A stretch of DNA of 64,000 nucleotides. Source: Cyclina sinensis. Its lineage: Eukaryota; Mollusca; Bivalvia; Venerida; Veneridae. Positions 33,230-44,936 of this stretch are shown piece after piece. The stretch is taken from assembly GCA_012932295.1 (NCBI GenBank), contig JAAONU010000024.1, forward strand, positions 165,271 through 229,270, given 5' to 3'. Within the stretch, counting starts at the first letter, position 1; every line of letters starts with the position of its first letter. Both the position numbers and the translations under genes were made by a program. The notes under the pieces are model-generated. The model was not told the DNA's origin and made no database searches. It saw nothing but the letters and a program-made list of their open reading frames with translations.

Positions 33230-33400
33230 TAACTTGGTAGAAGTCCACTAGATATTGCTACATACCAAATCTTAAGGTTCAGGGCCTTGTGGTTTCAGAC
33301 AAGAAAATTTTCAAAGTTTTCTCTATATAAGCCTATGTAAAATTAATTGAGCCCTGGAAGGGCTAAATTTGACCCCAGATGTAAACAAAAAGCCGATAAG
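33230..33400 (+). mobile_element. Helentron-like unit, copy 7, right part
   Basis: Second-module units (GGTAGAAGTCCACTAG, AAGCCTATGTAAAATTAATT) end abruptly near GACCCCAGATGTAAAC. Confidence 0.6.
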
Positions 33401-33950
33401 CTTTCTTAAGCGTTTTTAGACAAAATGGCGGCTCCCATTTAAAATTGTGAGCGATTTTATTTGATGAGAGTTGCTTCTGACATTAGTTAAATGACAAGGT
33501 TTTGTGTTGATTTTATAAAGCAGGTATCGATAAGAATACCAGTACTTTTTGGAGCAGTATTTACCGGTACTTTTTAGAATGAATTTCGATACAAATACTG
33601 GTACCGGGTTTCAGTATCCAACCCTAGTTATGGTCTTTAGCAAAGTTTAATAATTTGACCTTGATGGTCAAGATCATTCTTAAGATCAACGCCATACTGG
33701 AATTGTTCAACATATCAATTTTGTCATACAAATGAAAGTGTTGTTTTGTCCAAGTAAGAATCAAACCTGTATATAAATGACAAAGATTTGACAATTTTAG
33801 CAAAAATCATTAATCTGACCTTGATAGTGAAGGTCATTTTTTAGGTCCAAATACTTGAATTATTCAACATGTTGGTTTTGTCCAAGTATGATTTGAATTC
33901 AACCATAAATAACAATGAAAAAACACCCCCACCATAAAAAAATCTTGATC
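33401..33950. repeat. Composite: hAT-like terminus, then a ~150-bp array fragment
   Basis: 33490-33625 contains ACCGGTACTTTTT and GGTACCGGGTTTCAG and ends TATCCAACCCTAG, like the end of a hAT-type element I recall from other animals. 33626-33920 is a fragment of the GGTCATTTTTAGGTC / TTTTGTCCAAGTA array. ACAAAATGGCGGCTCCCAT (33420) is a YY1-like patch. Confidence 0.45.
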
Positions 33951-34072
33951 CTAACACCACAAAATGAAGTTAAAAATTAATGACATCGTAAACAACAACA
34001 AAAAAGCTAAAGTTATAACATTTCACAAGATTTTCTTTACTGTACCTAAAAAAAAAAAATTATGTCACTTAC

Positions 34073-34108
34073 AATATCTATTTTGTAACCTGGGGACATA
34101 AATTCTGA
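34073..34108 (-). CDS. Candidate 36-nt micro-exon, unidentified
   Basis: On the minus strand an AAACTAG acceptor and a GTAAGTG donor bracket exactly 36 nt, open in phase 0 and reading SEFMSPGYKIDI. The donor is strong and the acceptor poor. It might belong with 28356-28388 and 8545-8631, but the phases of these pieces do not join directly, so other exons would be required. Confidence 0.2.
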
Positions 34109-34570
34109 CTAGTTTGATTATGTAGACACTTTACAATAAAGTACAGTTAGATTATGTGCAGTTAGCAAAACTATTTTGACCTGCAAATGAATAGGCATAG
34201 ATCTCTATTTTGCAGAGAGAAATTCATAAATAAACCTGTTTTAAAGTTTGCATTAAGATTTCTTTTACATTATGTAATGGCATGTACAGACTTTACAATC
34301 AATGTGCAAAATAAACTTCAGCTTCAATTTTATGAAGTTTTCTTGCATCTTGCACCAGAGAGTACCTGGCTTTATACTAGTACCTTTTTAAGCACCCACT
34401 TCAATACAGCCCAGCATCAGCTATTACTGTTAAAAGTTTTTTTTCAGCCACTTTTTTTCTGTTTCCAAAGGCTAACTCATTGGATGAAGCACATCAGTCA
34501 TATTAGGGAGGTTAAATCAGGTTAACACTCTAGTTTTCTCAGTGCTTTGATAATAAATTAAAAGCTAAGT
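34109..34570. other. Unassigned stretch
   Basis: A 112-codon plus-strand ORF (34187-34525) has no recognised domain. No repeat or RNA gene seen. Confidence 0.35.
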
Positions 34571-34571
34571 C

Positions 34572-35215
34572 AAACAAGAGCCTAATTGAAAACTAGAATG
34601 CCCATGGGCAGCATGTCAAGCCTACCAATGGAAAACTGCCAATTGGGATGGGACAGTGATACGGAAACTGTGGGAAGATGATGATGGAAGGACAAGGCGG
34701 GCCTATAAGTTGTCTCTTTCAGGGAGCATAACATATGTATCACAATATTTTCAAATTCTTCCATGCATGGAGAAGTAATGGCCAAAACAAGGTATATTAT
34801 CAAAATTTTGGGCCTTTGAGCTGTCCATGTGACCTTGACCTCTGAGCTAGGAATCTGGATCTTGCATGGTACATACTGTCTCATCAAGGTGAACAAATCT
34901 GCCAAGGTATTGTAAAATCCTTCATTGCATTGAAATAATGACCCAGACAAGGTCTATCATAAAATTTAGGACCTTTAACCTGGCACTGTGACCCTGCCCT
35001 TTGGGCTTGGAACTTTAATTTTGCATGCGACAAACAAATCATCAGGTTGAACAAATGTGCCAAGGTATTTCAAAATCCTTCAATTCACAATGAAGTTATT
35101 GCCCAGACAAGGCAATCTGAATGGACTGACGGGCGCACGTACATATACCGAACTGTGGAACCAAATGTGATGACTATGTCCAGCTTGCCCGAGCTGGCTA
35201 GACAAAAAACATTAT
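34572..35215 (+). repeat. Repeat unit with ACAAGAG start and TGCCCATGGGCA palindrome
   Basis: ACAAGAG at 34574, then AGAATGCCCATGGGCAGCAT. The body is a ~150-bp unit with CCATGCATGGAGAAGTAATG and GTCCATGTGACCTTGACCTC, and it ends GTCCAGCTTGCCCGAGCTGG. The terminal plan matches the Helentron-like units, but hairpin and body differ. Confidence 0.55.
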
Positions 35216-35800
35216 TTCACAAACACGCCTTTTTCATTTAAGGGCCATAACTCAGCCAAAAATCAATTAACTGAAAAACCCATGAGATATTCCCAGGTAC
35301 TTGAGGTACCTTTCAATCCTATAACATTTCATTCAAATTCCTTCAGTAGTATAAGAGTAGTCCAGACAAACTTTAAGAATAAAAATCCTTAAAGGGCCAT
35401 AACTTTGACAAAATCATTGTGCTGGAAAATGCCGATGATGCACAACTAGACTTTGTACTGATCATTCCTGTAAAGTTTAGATGAAATCTGACCAGTAGGT
35501 TTTGCTGAGTAGTCTGGACAAGTTTTGTGATAAATGGACGAACAAACAGAGTCTGGGGAAGTGAGCACTATATGTTGCACAAAAAGGGGCATTATTTTGC
35601 AAAAATAAATTTTAGAGAAATCTGCCCTTTAGAAATTCAGACATTTTGATAGTGAACATTAATCTGAATTTGAAAGAAATAGCTTTGATTGTTTCTCAAA
35701 AATATGACCTTTACGAAAAGGTTAGCCAGTGCTGACATTGATGCCGACAAGAGGGTCATGACAGTAGCTCCACTTATTTCTTCAGAAAGTGGAGCTAATA
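35216..35800 (+). repeat. Repeat with ACAAGAG and an 11-bp stem-loop
   Basis: AAGGGCCATAACTCAGCCAA-type units run to about 35620. ACAAGAGGGTCATGAC (35747) is followed by a perfect 11-bp inverted repeat, TAGCTCCACTT (35765-35775) and AAGTGGAGCTA (35787-35797). Confidence 0.55.
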
Positions 35801-35941
35801 ATGGTGTCATACTGGTTTGCAAAAACCTCTTGCAACCTTCAGCTTAAAAATTAAGAGCTATTTTATCACCCTTGACATACGTCCATATAGCAAAGCAGAA
35901 AACACATGAACATGAATATTTATTTTATTTTTGTCTGCTAA
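35801..35941. other. Short unassigned spacer
   Basis: Nothing recognised. It ends with TAA, the left flank of the next element. Confidence 0.5.
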
Positions 35942-37424
35942 TAGACCATTCCAGAAATTAGTACCTCCCTGATTACCCCCCTTGCGTCCGCCATTAAGGG
36001 ACTGCACAGATTAAAGCAGTTCTATAATACGGAGTTTAGAAAAAGTCCTATTTTGATAGCTTTAATGTGATTGTAACGTTGTATGTTAGAAAAACAGATT
36101 CATATAAACAACATGAAGCAGTTAATGTCAGCTAAGAACTATCCCATGATCGTTTAACTGAAAGAAAGTATATTTGTAAATGATTTTATGCTGACATTTC
36201 AATCTATTCAACTGTTAAATAAAGATCTTGTGATATTCTTCAGAAGATTAATTCTTTTTATTTTATCAGAATTTCACGAAAAACTGCTTTTAAAAAGTGC
36301 ATGTATCATGTGTATCTGTTTTTAAAAAATCTGACTAAAAAGATACAGTTATAAAAGTGTCATTATAATTTTGTTTTCCATATTACATGAAACATCCACA
36401 ACAATGTGAAAAATAAAACGTATTATTGTTAATCAATATCTTATAAACGTGTGCTTTGCAGCTATTATTTCCTTTCTGCATACACAAAATCATATGTTGT
36501 ACATATCAATACTTTGCAAAAACAGTTTCCCGAAATGCAAGAAAAAGGAACAGAAAAAAGATCCATATGACAGTAATGCTAAATTTCATACGGTCTTGAA
36601 AATCGTTCTTGTTAGAAAGAATATATATTCTTAAATTTCATATTACAATCAGGAACAAATAAATCCCATTTTTTTAGCCTTCAGGCATTTTCTCAAATGC
36701 AAATTTTGTTATTACAATGGTTTACAGTGACTGATCAAGCAAGACTGACAATGACAATTAACGGTGACTTATCAAAACAAAAACAGTAGATCACCCCGAT
36801 ATTACGTAACCACATTCCTTCACCACAGGACACCGCGAAAGACAAAAGACAAATTAATAAATGAAGAAGTGCTCAATAATACATATTTATTGTCAAGTAT
36901 GTTTTGCAACTATATCAAAGAATAACACAAGTTATAGTTAAAATAGAGTAAACATGCGGCTGCCGGCTGATGAGGAAAATGTTTAATTTTGTCAATTTTG
37001 TAAGCTTTCAGAGTTGTTCAAATAATTGAAATTGAAGTTCCAACTCTCGAAAAGGAGAAAAGTCCTATATTTCTATATGCGTTTTGCACATATAATATGT
37101 GTTTTGCACAAATCAAGCTTCCATTTTGAACAGTCCAAGGTCTTTTTTCACAGTCTTTCATGTGTTAAATAATTAAAGTCAATAATATGTTGAAGTCAGG
37201 AATAAAAGATATTAAAAAGTAATAACGATACAATAAATTGATGTTTATTCTGCAACAAGTTTCACTCGGTATAAGGCAGTATTCCACCTTGAAATGTGCT
37301 AAAGTTATACAGATTGATAAGGAACTTAAGCATCATATAGCAAGGTTTAGCAGTCCTTTAATGGCGGAAGGTCAAGTGATCTTCATAATGACGGCAGTCA
37401 ATTAATCAGTTCTGGAAGGGTCTA
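35942..37424. mobile_element. 1,483-bp TIR element flanked by TAA
   Basis: The inverted ends are about 80 bp and imperfect: TAGACCATTCCAGAAATTAG against TAGACCCTTCCAGAACTGAT, with CCGCCATTAAGGGACTGC matched further in. TAA stands outside both ends (35939-35941, 37425-37427). The interior is AT-rich, without a transposase. The TAA duplication suggests PIF/Harbinger, but the TAGACC ends are not typical, so the superfamily stays open. Confidence 0.6.
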
Positions 37425-37921
37425 TAATACCCGAAAGGGGAGCTGGATGGATAGATGGATGAATTGACAGATAGATACATTTACATTGTAACTGAGAGGA
37501 TTTTAGCAAGTGCTTTGCTAAACTCATTAGGATTTAAAAACATATTTTTAGAATGGTATAATGTATCTGCGAGTTTAGGTCCCAGTGTAATATTCTTTAA
37601 TAAAGATGTCTGTTTTCGATGAAAACTGTATCGCTTTACATATTGTATCCCAACTCCTGTATCGTGATACATCTCATATCTTGCTGTTGGCATATCGTTA
37701 CACCCCTAGTTATAATTTTTTTTCCAACCATACAAACAAAATGTAAGCTAAAGAAATACATTATATACCAATATAAACTGTGAGACTATATCATATTCAG
37801 ACATTTGTTTTTTTAATAATGAGTCCAAAATTTATTCATACTTCCTTTTATTGTTATATTGCCTTATTCTAATTCAAAAGAATAACAGCTCAATTTATCT
37901 AAGAAACATAATAAAATAAAC
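37425..37921. repeat. hAT-like terminal fragment and AT-rich spacer
   Basis: 37560-37712 contains CTGTATCGTGATACATCTCA and ends ATCGTTACACCCCTAG, resembling the CTAGGGGTGTAACGAT end of a hAT-type element. A related patch lies at 63411-63565. A GATGGATAGATGGATGAATT stretch at 37446 is simple repeat. The rest is AT-rich. Confidence 0.45.
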
Positions 37922-38420
37922 TGACAAGAGGAGTGTTGGGCAAACATTATATGCCCAACAGGTGCTTTTTCTAAGCATGATGCATTAATGATATAAGGGA
38001 GGAATTAGGCTTAAAATTAAATGATTTGCTTTAAATATTAATTTTTTTTACCTTTGACCTACTGACCCAAAAAATCAATAGGGGCCATTCACTCACTGTG
38101 TGTAACCATTATATGAATTTTGAAGTCTCTATGAAAATCGTTGTTGAGTTATAGAGTGTTAATGATTCTCAACATTAAGGTCACTGGTACCTTGACCTTT
38201 GACATACTGACCCAAAAGTGTATAGGGGTCATCCACTCAATGTGTGCAATCATGATCAATGTAAAGTTTGAAGTCTAGGATAAATGATTGTCAAGTTACA
38301 TGGCAGAAATGGTTTTCAATGTTCAGGTCTATGTGACCTTGACCTTTGACCTACTGACCCCAAAATCAAAAGGGGTCATTCACTCAATGTGTGCAACCAT
38401 TATATGAATTTTGAAAACTA
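37922..38420 (+). repeat. ACAAGAG-start repeat with ~147-bp array, left part
   Basis: ACAAGAG at 37924 is followed by a 9-bp stem TGTTGGGCA (37934-37942) / TGCCCAACA (37952-37960). The ~147-bp units then carry GACCTTTGACCTACTGACCC and GGGGTCATTCACTCAATGTG. A perfect DR1 match, TGACCTTTGACCT, lies at 38340-38352. Cut by a MITE at 38421. Confidence 0.7.
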
Positions 38421-39242
38421 CAGTTCGCGACAGGAGGAACTCACATTTTCCGCTTTATTTCGCGGACGCGGAAAAAATATCTGCCGCGACATCGAGGAAA
38501 AAAACGGATTTCCTCCATGTCTCGACATCACGAAATATCTCGGCGATATTTGACGACCAGCGCAAAAATAATAAGAGTCATAACTCACCTGGATAAGCTG
38601 AACATTTAATGAAATGACCGTAATGAAACTGTGCATTTTACGTCTGCCAATTATGTGAAATTTGGTAAAATTAAAACCAAATTTCTAATATATTTGCTGT
38701 GTAGGTTTATGTGTACTTCCGTCGTTGAAAACGCTCGTTATTGTATAGCAAAATCGATCAATAATTTTGTCAAACCCAGAGAAGATACAGATGTCGCAGT
38801 AGGGTTTACATGTTGTATGTTTTCTTTAAATATAGGACAGCAGTTTTAACACGTGTAAATTGAAAACCAGTCAATTTATTTTCTGAAAATAGGGTGTTCC
38901 GAGAAGCACTTACTTTCGGGTTTGAATTGTCATTCCTTCCGGTAAGAAATATGAGCATTCGTAAACAAATGCATCAGAATGAGAGTTTTATACATTTAAA
39001 TGATATTTTAAAGCGAAAATACGCCGAAATGAATGTGTGTAATCAGGAACTTTTCGAGCCTCAATACGTCAATCCCTACCTGTGAAAAGGTTCGCGGAAC
39101 CATTTAGCGGATGTCCGCTACGATATCTGGTGTCCATATCCGCGGCAGTGATCCTCGAAATGCAGCGGATTCGGTCGTGTTTTAAGGAAGGGGTAGTCCG
39201 CGACGACCTCGAGAAAACGAGAGTTCCTCCTGGCACGTACTG
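38421..39242 (+). mobile_element. Tc1/mariner-type MITE, copy 2
   Basis: 822 bp. The left end is CAGTTCGCGACAGGAGGAAC; the right end, inverted, is CAGTACGTGCCAGGAGGAAC. TA is duplicated (38419-38420, 39243-39244) within an array copy that reads ...GAAAACTA|TATGAAAAATGG across the site. The ORF 38631-38849 keeps the same ~50-codon frame as copy 1. The interior is closely similar to copies 1 and 3. Confidence 0.88.
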
Positions 39243-39930
39243 TATATGAAAAATGGTTGTCGAGTTATAGAGTGTAAATGTTTCTAAACATTAAGGTCAC
39301 TGTGACCTTCATCTTTGACATACTGGCCCAAAAATGTATGGGGTTCATCCACTCATTGAGTGCATTCACCAGATAAAGTTTGAAGTCTCTAGAAACTATT
39401 GTCATGTTACAACTTACATGTCTGAAATGGTTTTGAATGTTAAGGTCACTGTGACCTTGACCTTTTACCTACTGACCCCAAAATCGATAGTGATCATTCT
39501 TTTAATGTGTGCAACCATTATATGAATTTTGAAGTCTCTAAGACAAATGGTTGTCAAGTAAAAGAGTGTAAATGATTCTTAACATTAAGGTCACTATGAC
39601 CTTGACCTTAACACATTAACCCCAATATGTACGGGGATCATGCACTCAATGTGATCAATCATTATGTCAAGTTTGAAGTCAGTCTATACAACAAAAGATT
39701 TTCAAGTTACATTGATGAAATGGTTATCAATGTTTAGGTCTATGTGACCTTGACCTTTTACCTACTGACCTAAAAATCAATAGGGGTCACTCATTCAATG
39801 TGTGCACCCATTTACCAAACTTTACAATCTAAACAACAAATTGTTGTCAAGTTACAGTGTAAATTATTCTAAACATTTGGGCCACTGTGACCTTGACTTT
39901 TGACATACATAGTTTGACCCAATTTTATGA
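39243..39930 (+). repeat. ~147-bp array, right part
   Basis: Continuation of 37922-38420 with TAAGGTCACTGTGACCTTGA landmarks near 39292, 39443, 39588 and 39735. Many AGGTCA half-sites. It fades near 39930. Confidence 0.7.
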
Positions 39931-40251
39931 ATAAGCATCTTTTAAGCGACTGGCACACAGAACTGAGCTGGCTTATTTTTCTCTTTTAACTTTAAGAGAA
40001 GTTAATATACTATGGAAAAATCAAAATACTTTGCTATTTTGCACCATGAAAACTGAAACCTGATTTCACCAGGATTCTAACTTTCGGTCATAAAAAATAC
40101 AGAGTGAGGATTTACACCACTGAGCCAGTCTACTTATCACAATTTGTTATAATTAATGATGTAACTAAATTATCTGCCCCGTGACAAACAGGTTAAATTT
40201 TTTACCTATGAAAATATGTAAACTTTATATTGTGATGTGTTTCTGTAACAA
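39931..40251. other. Unassigned spacer
   Basis: No gene supported. On the minus strand 40207-40243 lies between an acceptor that uses the neighbouring element's pyrimidine-rich end (CCCTCTTGTTTTGTTACAG) and a GTAAAA donor-like site; probably chance. Confidence 0.35.
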
Positions 40252-40843
40252 AACAAGAGGGCCACGATGGCCCTAAATCGCTCACCTGGGTCTCATTGCT
40301 CATGTTACAAATATCGTTATTGGTTTTTGTGGGTGCAAGTTTGAATAAGTTTGCAATAAGTTTGAAGACTCTGGGTGTAATGGTACTCAAATTTTTTAGC
40401 AGAAATATTTTTACTCTACAGGTCCCTGTGACTTTGACATTTGACCTACAGACCCCAAAATCAATAAGGTTCTTCTAATATAATTACCCTGTAAAGTTTA
40501 AAGGTTCTGGGTATAATGATACTCCAGTTACTAAGAAGAAATAGTTTTGACTCTACAGGTCCCTGTGACCTTGACTTTTGACCTACTGACCCTAAAAAAT
40601 GATTGGGTTCTTTAATTGAGTAAAGAAAATCATCTTATGAAGTTTGAAGGCTCTTGGTAAAATGGTACTCCAGTTACTGAGCAGAAACAGTTTTCACACT
40701 AGAGGTCCTTGTGAACTTAACCTTTGACCTATGGACCCTAAAAACAATAGGGTTTTTCTAATCTAATTATCCTATAAAATTTGAAAAATTTGAAGGCTCT
40801 GGGTGTAATAGTACTACAATTACTCTGCAAAAAAAATTTCACT
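40252..40843 (+). mobile_element. Helentron-like unit, copy 8, left part
   Basis: The head is ACAAGAGGGCCACGATGGCC at 40253, then GCTCACCTGGG. The body is a ~150-bp array with CTACAGGTCCCTGTGACCTT and GAAGTTTGAAGGCTCTGG. It is cut inside the TTTTCACTCTACAGGTCCC landmark at about 40843 and resumes 12.3 kb later at 53175. Confidence 0.75.
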
Positions 40844-40865
40844 ATGTATACAAGTTTAAAAAGCA

Positions 40866-42712
40866 GTCTCTGTGAAGTTAGCAGACTAGCAGACAAGCAG
40901 ACTAACTTCAGAAGACTAGCAGACTAACTTCAGAAGACTAGCAGACTAACTTCAGCAGACTAGCAGACTAACTTCAGCAGACTAGCAGACTAACTTCAGC
41001 AGACTAGCAGACTAGCAGACTAACTTCAGCAGACTAGCAGATTAGCAGACTAACTTCAGCAGACTAGCAGACTAGCAGACTAACTTCAGCAGCCTAGCAG
41101 ACTAACTTCAGCATACTAGCAGACTAGCAGACTAACTTCAGCAGACTAGCAGACTAAATTTAGCAGGCTAGCAGACTTGTGTCCAAGATGATTTAAGTAA
41201 TTCGAATTTTTCATTTTACTAAGTTGTAAAACTCGCATAAAAATCGTTTAAACAGGAAACAAATCACAATTATTTTATAATACATTGTACTCCATTCAAA
41301 GGAAACCTTCCACAGAACAACTCTAGCAGAATAACAGAATGGCAAAACAATTCTAGAAGACTAGCAGAATCACTCCAGCAGACTAGCAGACTAAATCCAG
41401 CAGACTAGCAGACTAACTTCAGCAGACTAGCAGACTCACTTCAGCAGACTAGCAGACTAGCAGACTAACTTCAGCAGACTAGCAGACTTACTTTAGCAGA
41501 CTGCAGACTAACTTCAGCAGACTAGCAGACTAACTTCAGCAGACTAGCAGACTAGCAGACTAACTTCAGCAGACTAGCAGACTTGTGTCCAAGATGTTTT
41601 AAGTAATTTATAATTTTCATTTAACTAGTTTGTAAAACTCGCATAAAAATCGTTTAAAGAGGAAAAAATCACAATTATTTTATAATTCATTGTATTCCCC
41701 TCAAAGGAAAACTTCCACAGAACAACTCGAGTAGAATAACAGAATGGCAAAACAACACTAGCAGACTAGCAGACTAACTCCAGCAGACTAGCAGACTTAC
41801 TCCAGCAGACTAGCAGACTAACTTCAGCAGACTTGCAGACTAACTTCAGCAGACTAGCAGACTAACTTCAGCAGACTAGCAGACTAGTAGACTAACTTCA
41901 GCAGACTAGCAGACTTGTGTCCAAGATGTTTTAAGTCATTCGAATTTTTCATTTTATTAAGTTGTCAAACCCGCATAAAAATCGTTTAAACAGGAAAATA
42001 ATCACAATTATTTTATAATACATTGTACTCCATTCAAAGGAAACCTTCCACAGAACAACTCTAGCAGAATAACAGAATGGCAAAACAACTCTAGAAGACT
42101 AGGAGACTAACTCAAGCAGACTAGCAGACTAACTCCAGCAGACTAGCAGACTAACTCCAGCAGACTAGCAGACTAGCTTCAGCAGACAAGCAGACTAGCA
42201 GGCTAACTTCAGCAGACTAGCAGACTAACTTCAGCAGACTAGCAGACTAACTTCAGCAGACTAGCAGACTAACTTCAGCATACTAACAGACTAGCAGACT
42301 AACTTCAGCAGACTAGCAGACTAACTTCAGCAGACTAGCAGACTAGTAGACTAACTTCAGCAGACTAGCAGACTAGCAGACTTGTGTCCAAGATGTTTTA
42401 AGTAATTTATAATTTTCATTTTACTAAGTTGTAAAACTCGCATAATAATCGTTTAAACAGGAAAATATCACAATTATTTTATAATTCATTGTATTCCCTT
42501 CAAAGGAAAACTTCTATAGAACAACTCGAGTAGAATAACAGAATGGCAAAACAACTCTAGCAGACTAGCAGATTAACTCCAGCAGAATAGCAGACTAACT
42601 CCAGCAGACTCGCAGATTAACTTCAGCAGACTAGCAAACTAGCAGACTAACTTCAGCAGACTAGCAGATTAGCAGACTAGCAGACTAACTTCAGCAGACT
42701 AGCAAATCACCG
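40866..42712 (+). repeat. Left minisatellite arm (GCAGACTAGCAGACTAACTTCA unit)
   Basis: A ~20-22-bp unit, AGCAGACTAGCAGACTAACT, occurs in blocks. The blocks are separated by four copies of a ~190-bp spacer that begins GTCCAAGATG (about 41171, 41587, 41919, 42386) and includes AATCACAATTATTTTATAAT and AGAATAACAGAATGGCAAAA. The higher-order structure is array, spacer, array, so the arm grew by block duplication. The same unit and spacer occur inverted in the right arm. Confidence 0.92.
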
Positions 42713-42918
42713 AATACAGTCGTTCATACCAACGACTGCCTATGTCTTTGATAGACTATTAGAACATTTGGACATTTTAGTAGGCGCTTGCAATATTTCC
42801 AGTTGATGTTCGCGTTTCTTAAAGGTAACAAGACGTATGGAAAATTAAACAAAAGACAAGATGTGAAGTAACTAATCTATTTTGAGCAGCAAAACAAAAA
42901 TGCAAAAACAAGAAAATA
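42713..42918. other. Inner edge of the foldback element
   Basis: Unassigned, with TCGTTCATACCAACGACTGC near 42719. No ORF. Confidence 0.4.
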
Positions 42919-43590
42919 ACAAGAGCTTTCCCTGTAGAGTGACTTTCACCCCCCCCCCCCCGAAATGAAGCTTTAAATTTCTAGGCAAATTGATCTTGAA
43001 GATGAAGGTCATTAAGGGGTCAAGGTCACATATCTATATATAAGTTGGAAACTCTTGTCCAAAGGGGTGTTATGACTAAGTACGAAGTATATCAAGTTAA
43101 TAAGGAAGTAACGGGTAATGTTACAGTTTTCGGACAAATGGATCTTAAAGGAAATGATTATTCATTGGTCAAGGTCAAAAAAATATAGGTTAAAGGGAAG
43201 CTGTTTTTAAAGTTTTGTTGTGTCCAAGTATAAAGTAGACCCACTCACTAATAAACAATGTATTACCAATGTTAGCAATTTTGGACACTTGGATTTCCAA
43301 GGTCATTCAATTGCCAAGGTCAAATAAATACAGGTCAGTTGGAAAGCTGTCCAAAGAGGTTTTCAAGTATGAAATATCTCAATTTACTATTAAGGGCGTT
43401 ATGTCCAATATAAAAGTTTTTTGTACAATTCGATCTAGAAGGTGAAGGTCATTCAGAGGTCAGGGTCAAATAAATATAAGTCAGTCAGAATGTCTTGTCA
43501 AAAGACCATTAAGCCTGAACCATTAACTTATATGGAAGTTATGGCCAATGTTGGACAATTTTACATTCGCGGTGAAAAGAAAGAAGACAT
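42919..43590 (+). repeat. ACAAGAG-start repeat inside the foldback element
   Basis: ACAAGAG at 42919, GTAGAGTGACTTTCAC and a C-run near 42950-42960. A ~130-bp array follows with GAAGGTCATTAAGGGGTCAA and CTTGTCCAAAGGGGTGTTAT-type sequence, similar to 57150-57490. Probably an insertion into the element, or captured with it. Confidence 0.6.
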
Positions 43591-44240
43591 GTGGACTATG
43601 GATATAACACTTTAGACTGAGATTTGACATATGTTTATTGTTTGTGATGTCCTTTTTACAACAAAAAAATAAAGAAATATAAAGAAATATCTCCCCTCAC
43701 TACCTACTGGCTGTGTAAAGAGGCCGTGTTTTAATTGTAGCTGTTCCTGATGTGCAATTTATTTGCTTTTTTGCACATTTTTCATAGATATGAAACGTGA
43801 CGGATCTGTTCGACAAACTATAGGGGATGTGTGTTGACTCACATTTGTCACATGTTATGTATCCAGCAAATACTAAAAAAAACTGTCAAACTTTTCACGA
43901 TTTTATTGTAGATGCTATTATCATTTTTTTTAATTACAATAAAGACGAAGAAGGAATAATGGCAAACTCAAAGACCATATATCTTTTTTTTTCATTTACC
44001 TTTCTTAATTAACCGGACTTAAAACAAGTAATGTGTTATAATGGCGGTGAATAAGCCACATTGCTTTAACATGATCACAGTTCAGCCACTGCATCGTTCC
44101 TGGGCTGGCTGTCAAGTAGTTTACCAGTACTCGATGCCTTCACATTCGATAGGAACTGATAACTTATGTACATGCCAGAGCAGAGGTACAATGCGAATGA
44201 CAGTAGAAAAGAGTTCATGATCAATCACAACGAAAGTGAC

Positions 44241-44315
44241 CTGCAACGTTCTGGAATCGAACCCAGGTCGCCCGATTCACAGTCCAACGCTCTACATGTT
44301 GAGCTAACCGGACGG
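44241..44315 (-). tRNA. tRNA-like pseudogene or SINE-head-like sequence
   Basis: On the minus strand, GTTAGCTCAACATGTAGAGC forms a D-arm-like region and GGGTTCGATTCC a perfect box B. Between them CTGTGAA could be an anticodon loop (GTG), but the anticodon stem does not pair well and the acceptor ends do not match. No SINE tail was seen. It is a decayed tRNA-derived sequence, not a functional gene. Confidence 0.45.
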
Positions 44316-44881
44316 TTCCTTCTCAGTGTTATTGTATTTATATACTGAATATGGAGGAACATAAGGAAAATCAAATACACAGCAAAAGAAGCATATATGT
44401 TGCGTCAATGCGCTTTGGGTTATTTCCCAGTTATTGATGTTTATTCATGCTCTATGCGCTCTTATCATTCAAGAGGATTATAACCGATTCCACACATTAC
44501 TGTTAAGGAGTACAGTGCACAAGACTCATAACAAAAAAATCTTGATTATGAGTAACGTCTCTATTTATCTCTTAATTCGAACAGCACAGGAACGTGAACG
44601 GCTGGTCACGAGAAGACCCGGTGCATAAGAACGTAAGAACAGGTGTGACGAGGGTGGCCGTATTCATCCCACGTGTGACAAATGTGATGCATGACAAATG
44701 TGCACCTTAGTACATACCTGTTTCGCTAAAGAAATTGAATATCTAATTCAGGTATTCTAATGAGTTAGTTTATTGGTAAATATCATCTCTTTTCTCAGAC
44801 CAACAAGTCGACACAATGAACGAATGTGTCAGTATTCGTCCAGAATGGAGAAATGTAAAGATCGGGAGAGAATTTCGCCTC

Positions 44882-44936
44882 TGACAAGAACTGAATCCGC
44901 GGCCCTCGGACTTCTGCGCTCTACCCATGTAACACC
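44882..44936 (-). other. Second, weaker tRNA-like sequence
   Basis: On the minus strand, ATGGGTAGAGCGCAGAAGTC resembles a tRNA D-arm/box A region and GCGGATTCAGTTC a damaged box B. It is about 600 bp from the better tRNA-like piece and in the same orientation. Low certainty. Confidence 0.25.

Noticed and set aside
37481..37693. 70-codon minus ORF
   Set aside because: It is the translated end of a hAT-like element containing palindromic CGTGATACA motifs, not a gene.
40207..40243. Minus-strand exon using a Helentron-like terminus as acceptor
   Set aside because: The donor is weak and the open phase is short; the pyrimidine-rich end of the repeat would produce such acceptors by chance.
40866..42712. 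CRISPR array (regular short repeats with spacers)
   Set aside because: The unit is a minisatellite without unique spacers, the longer spacers are copies of each other, and the DNA is clearly animal.
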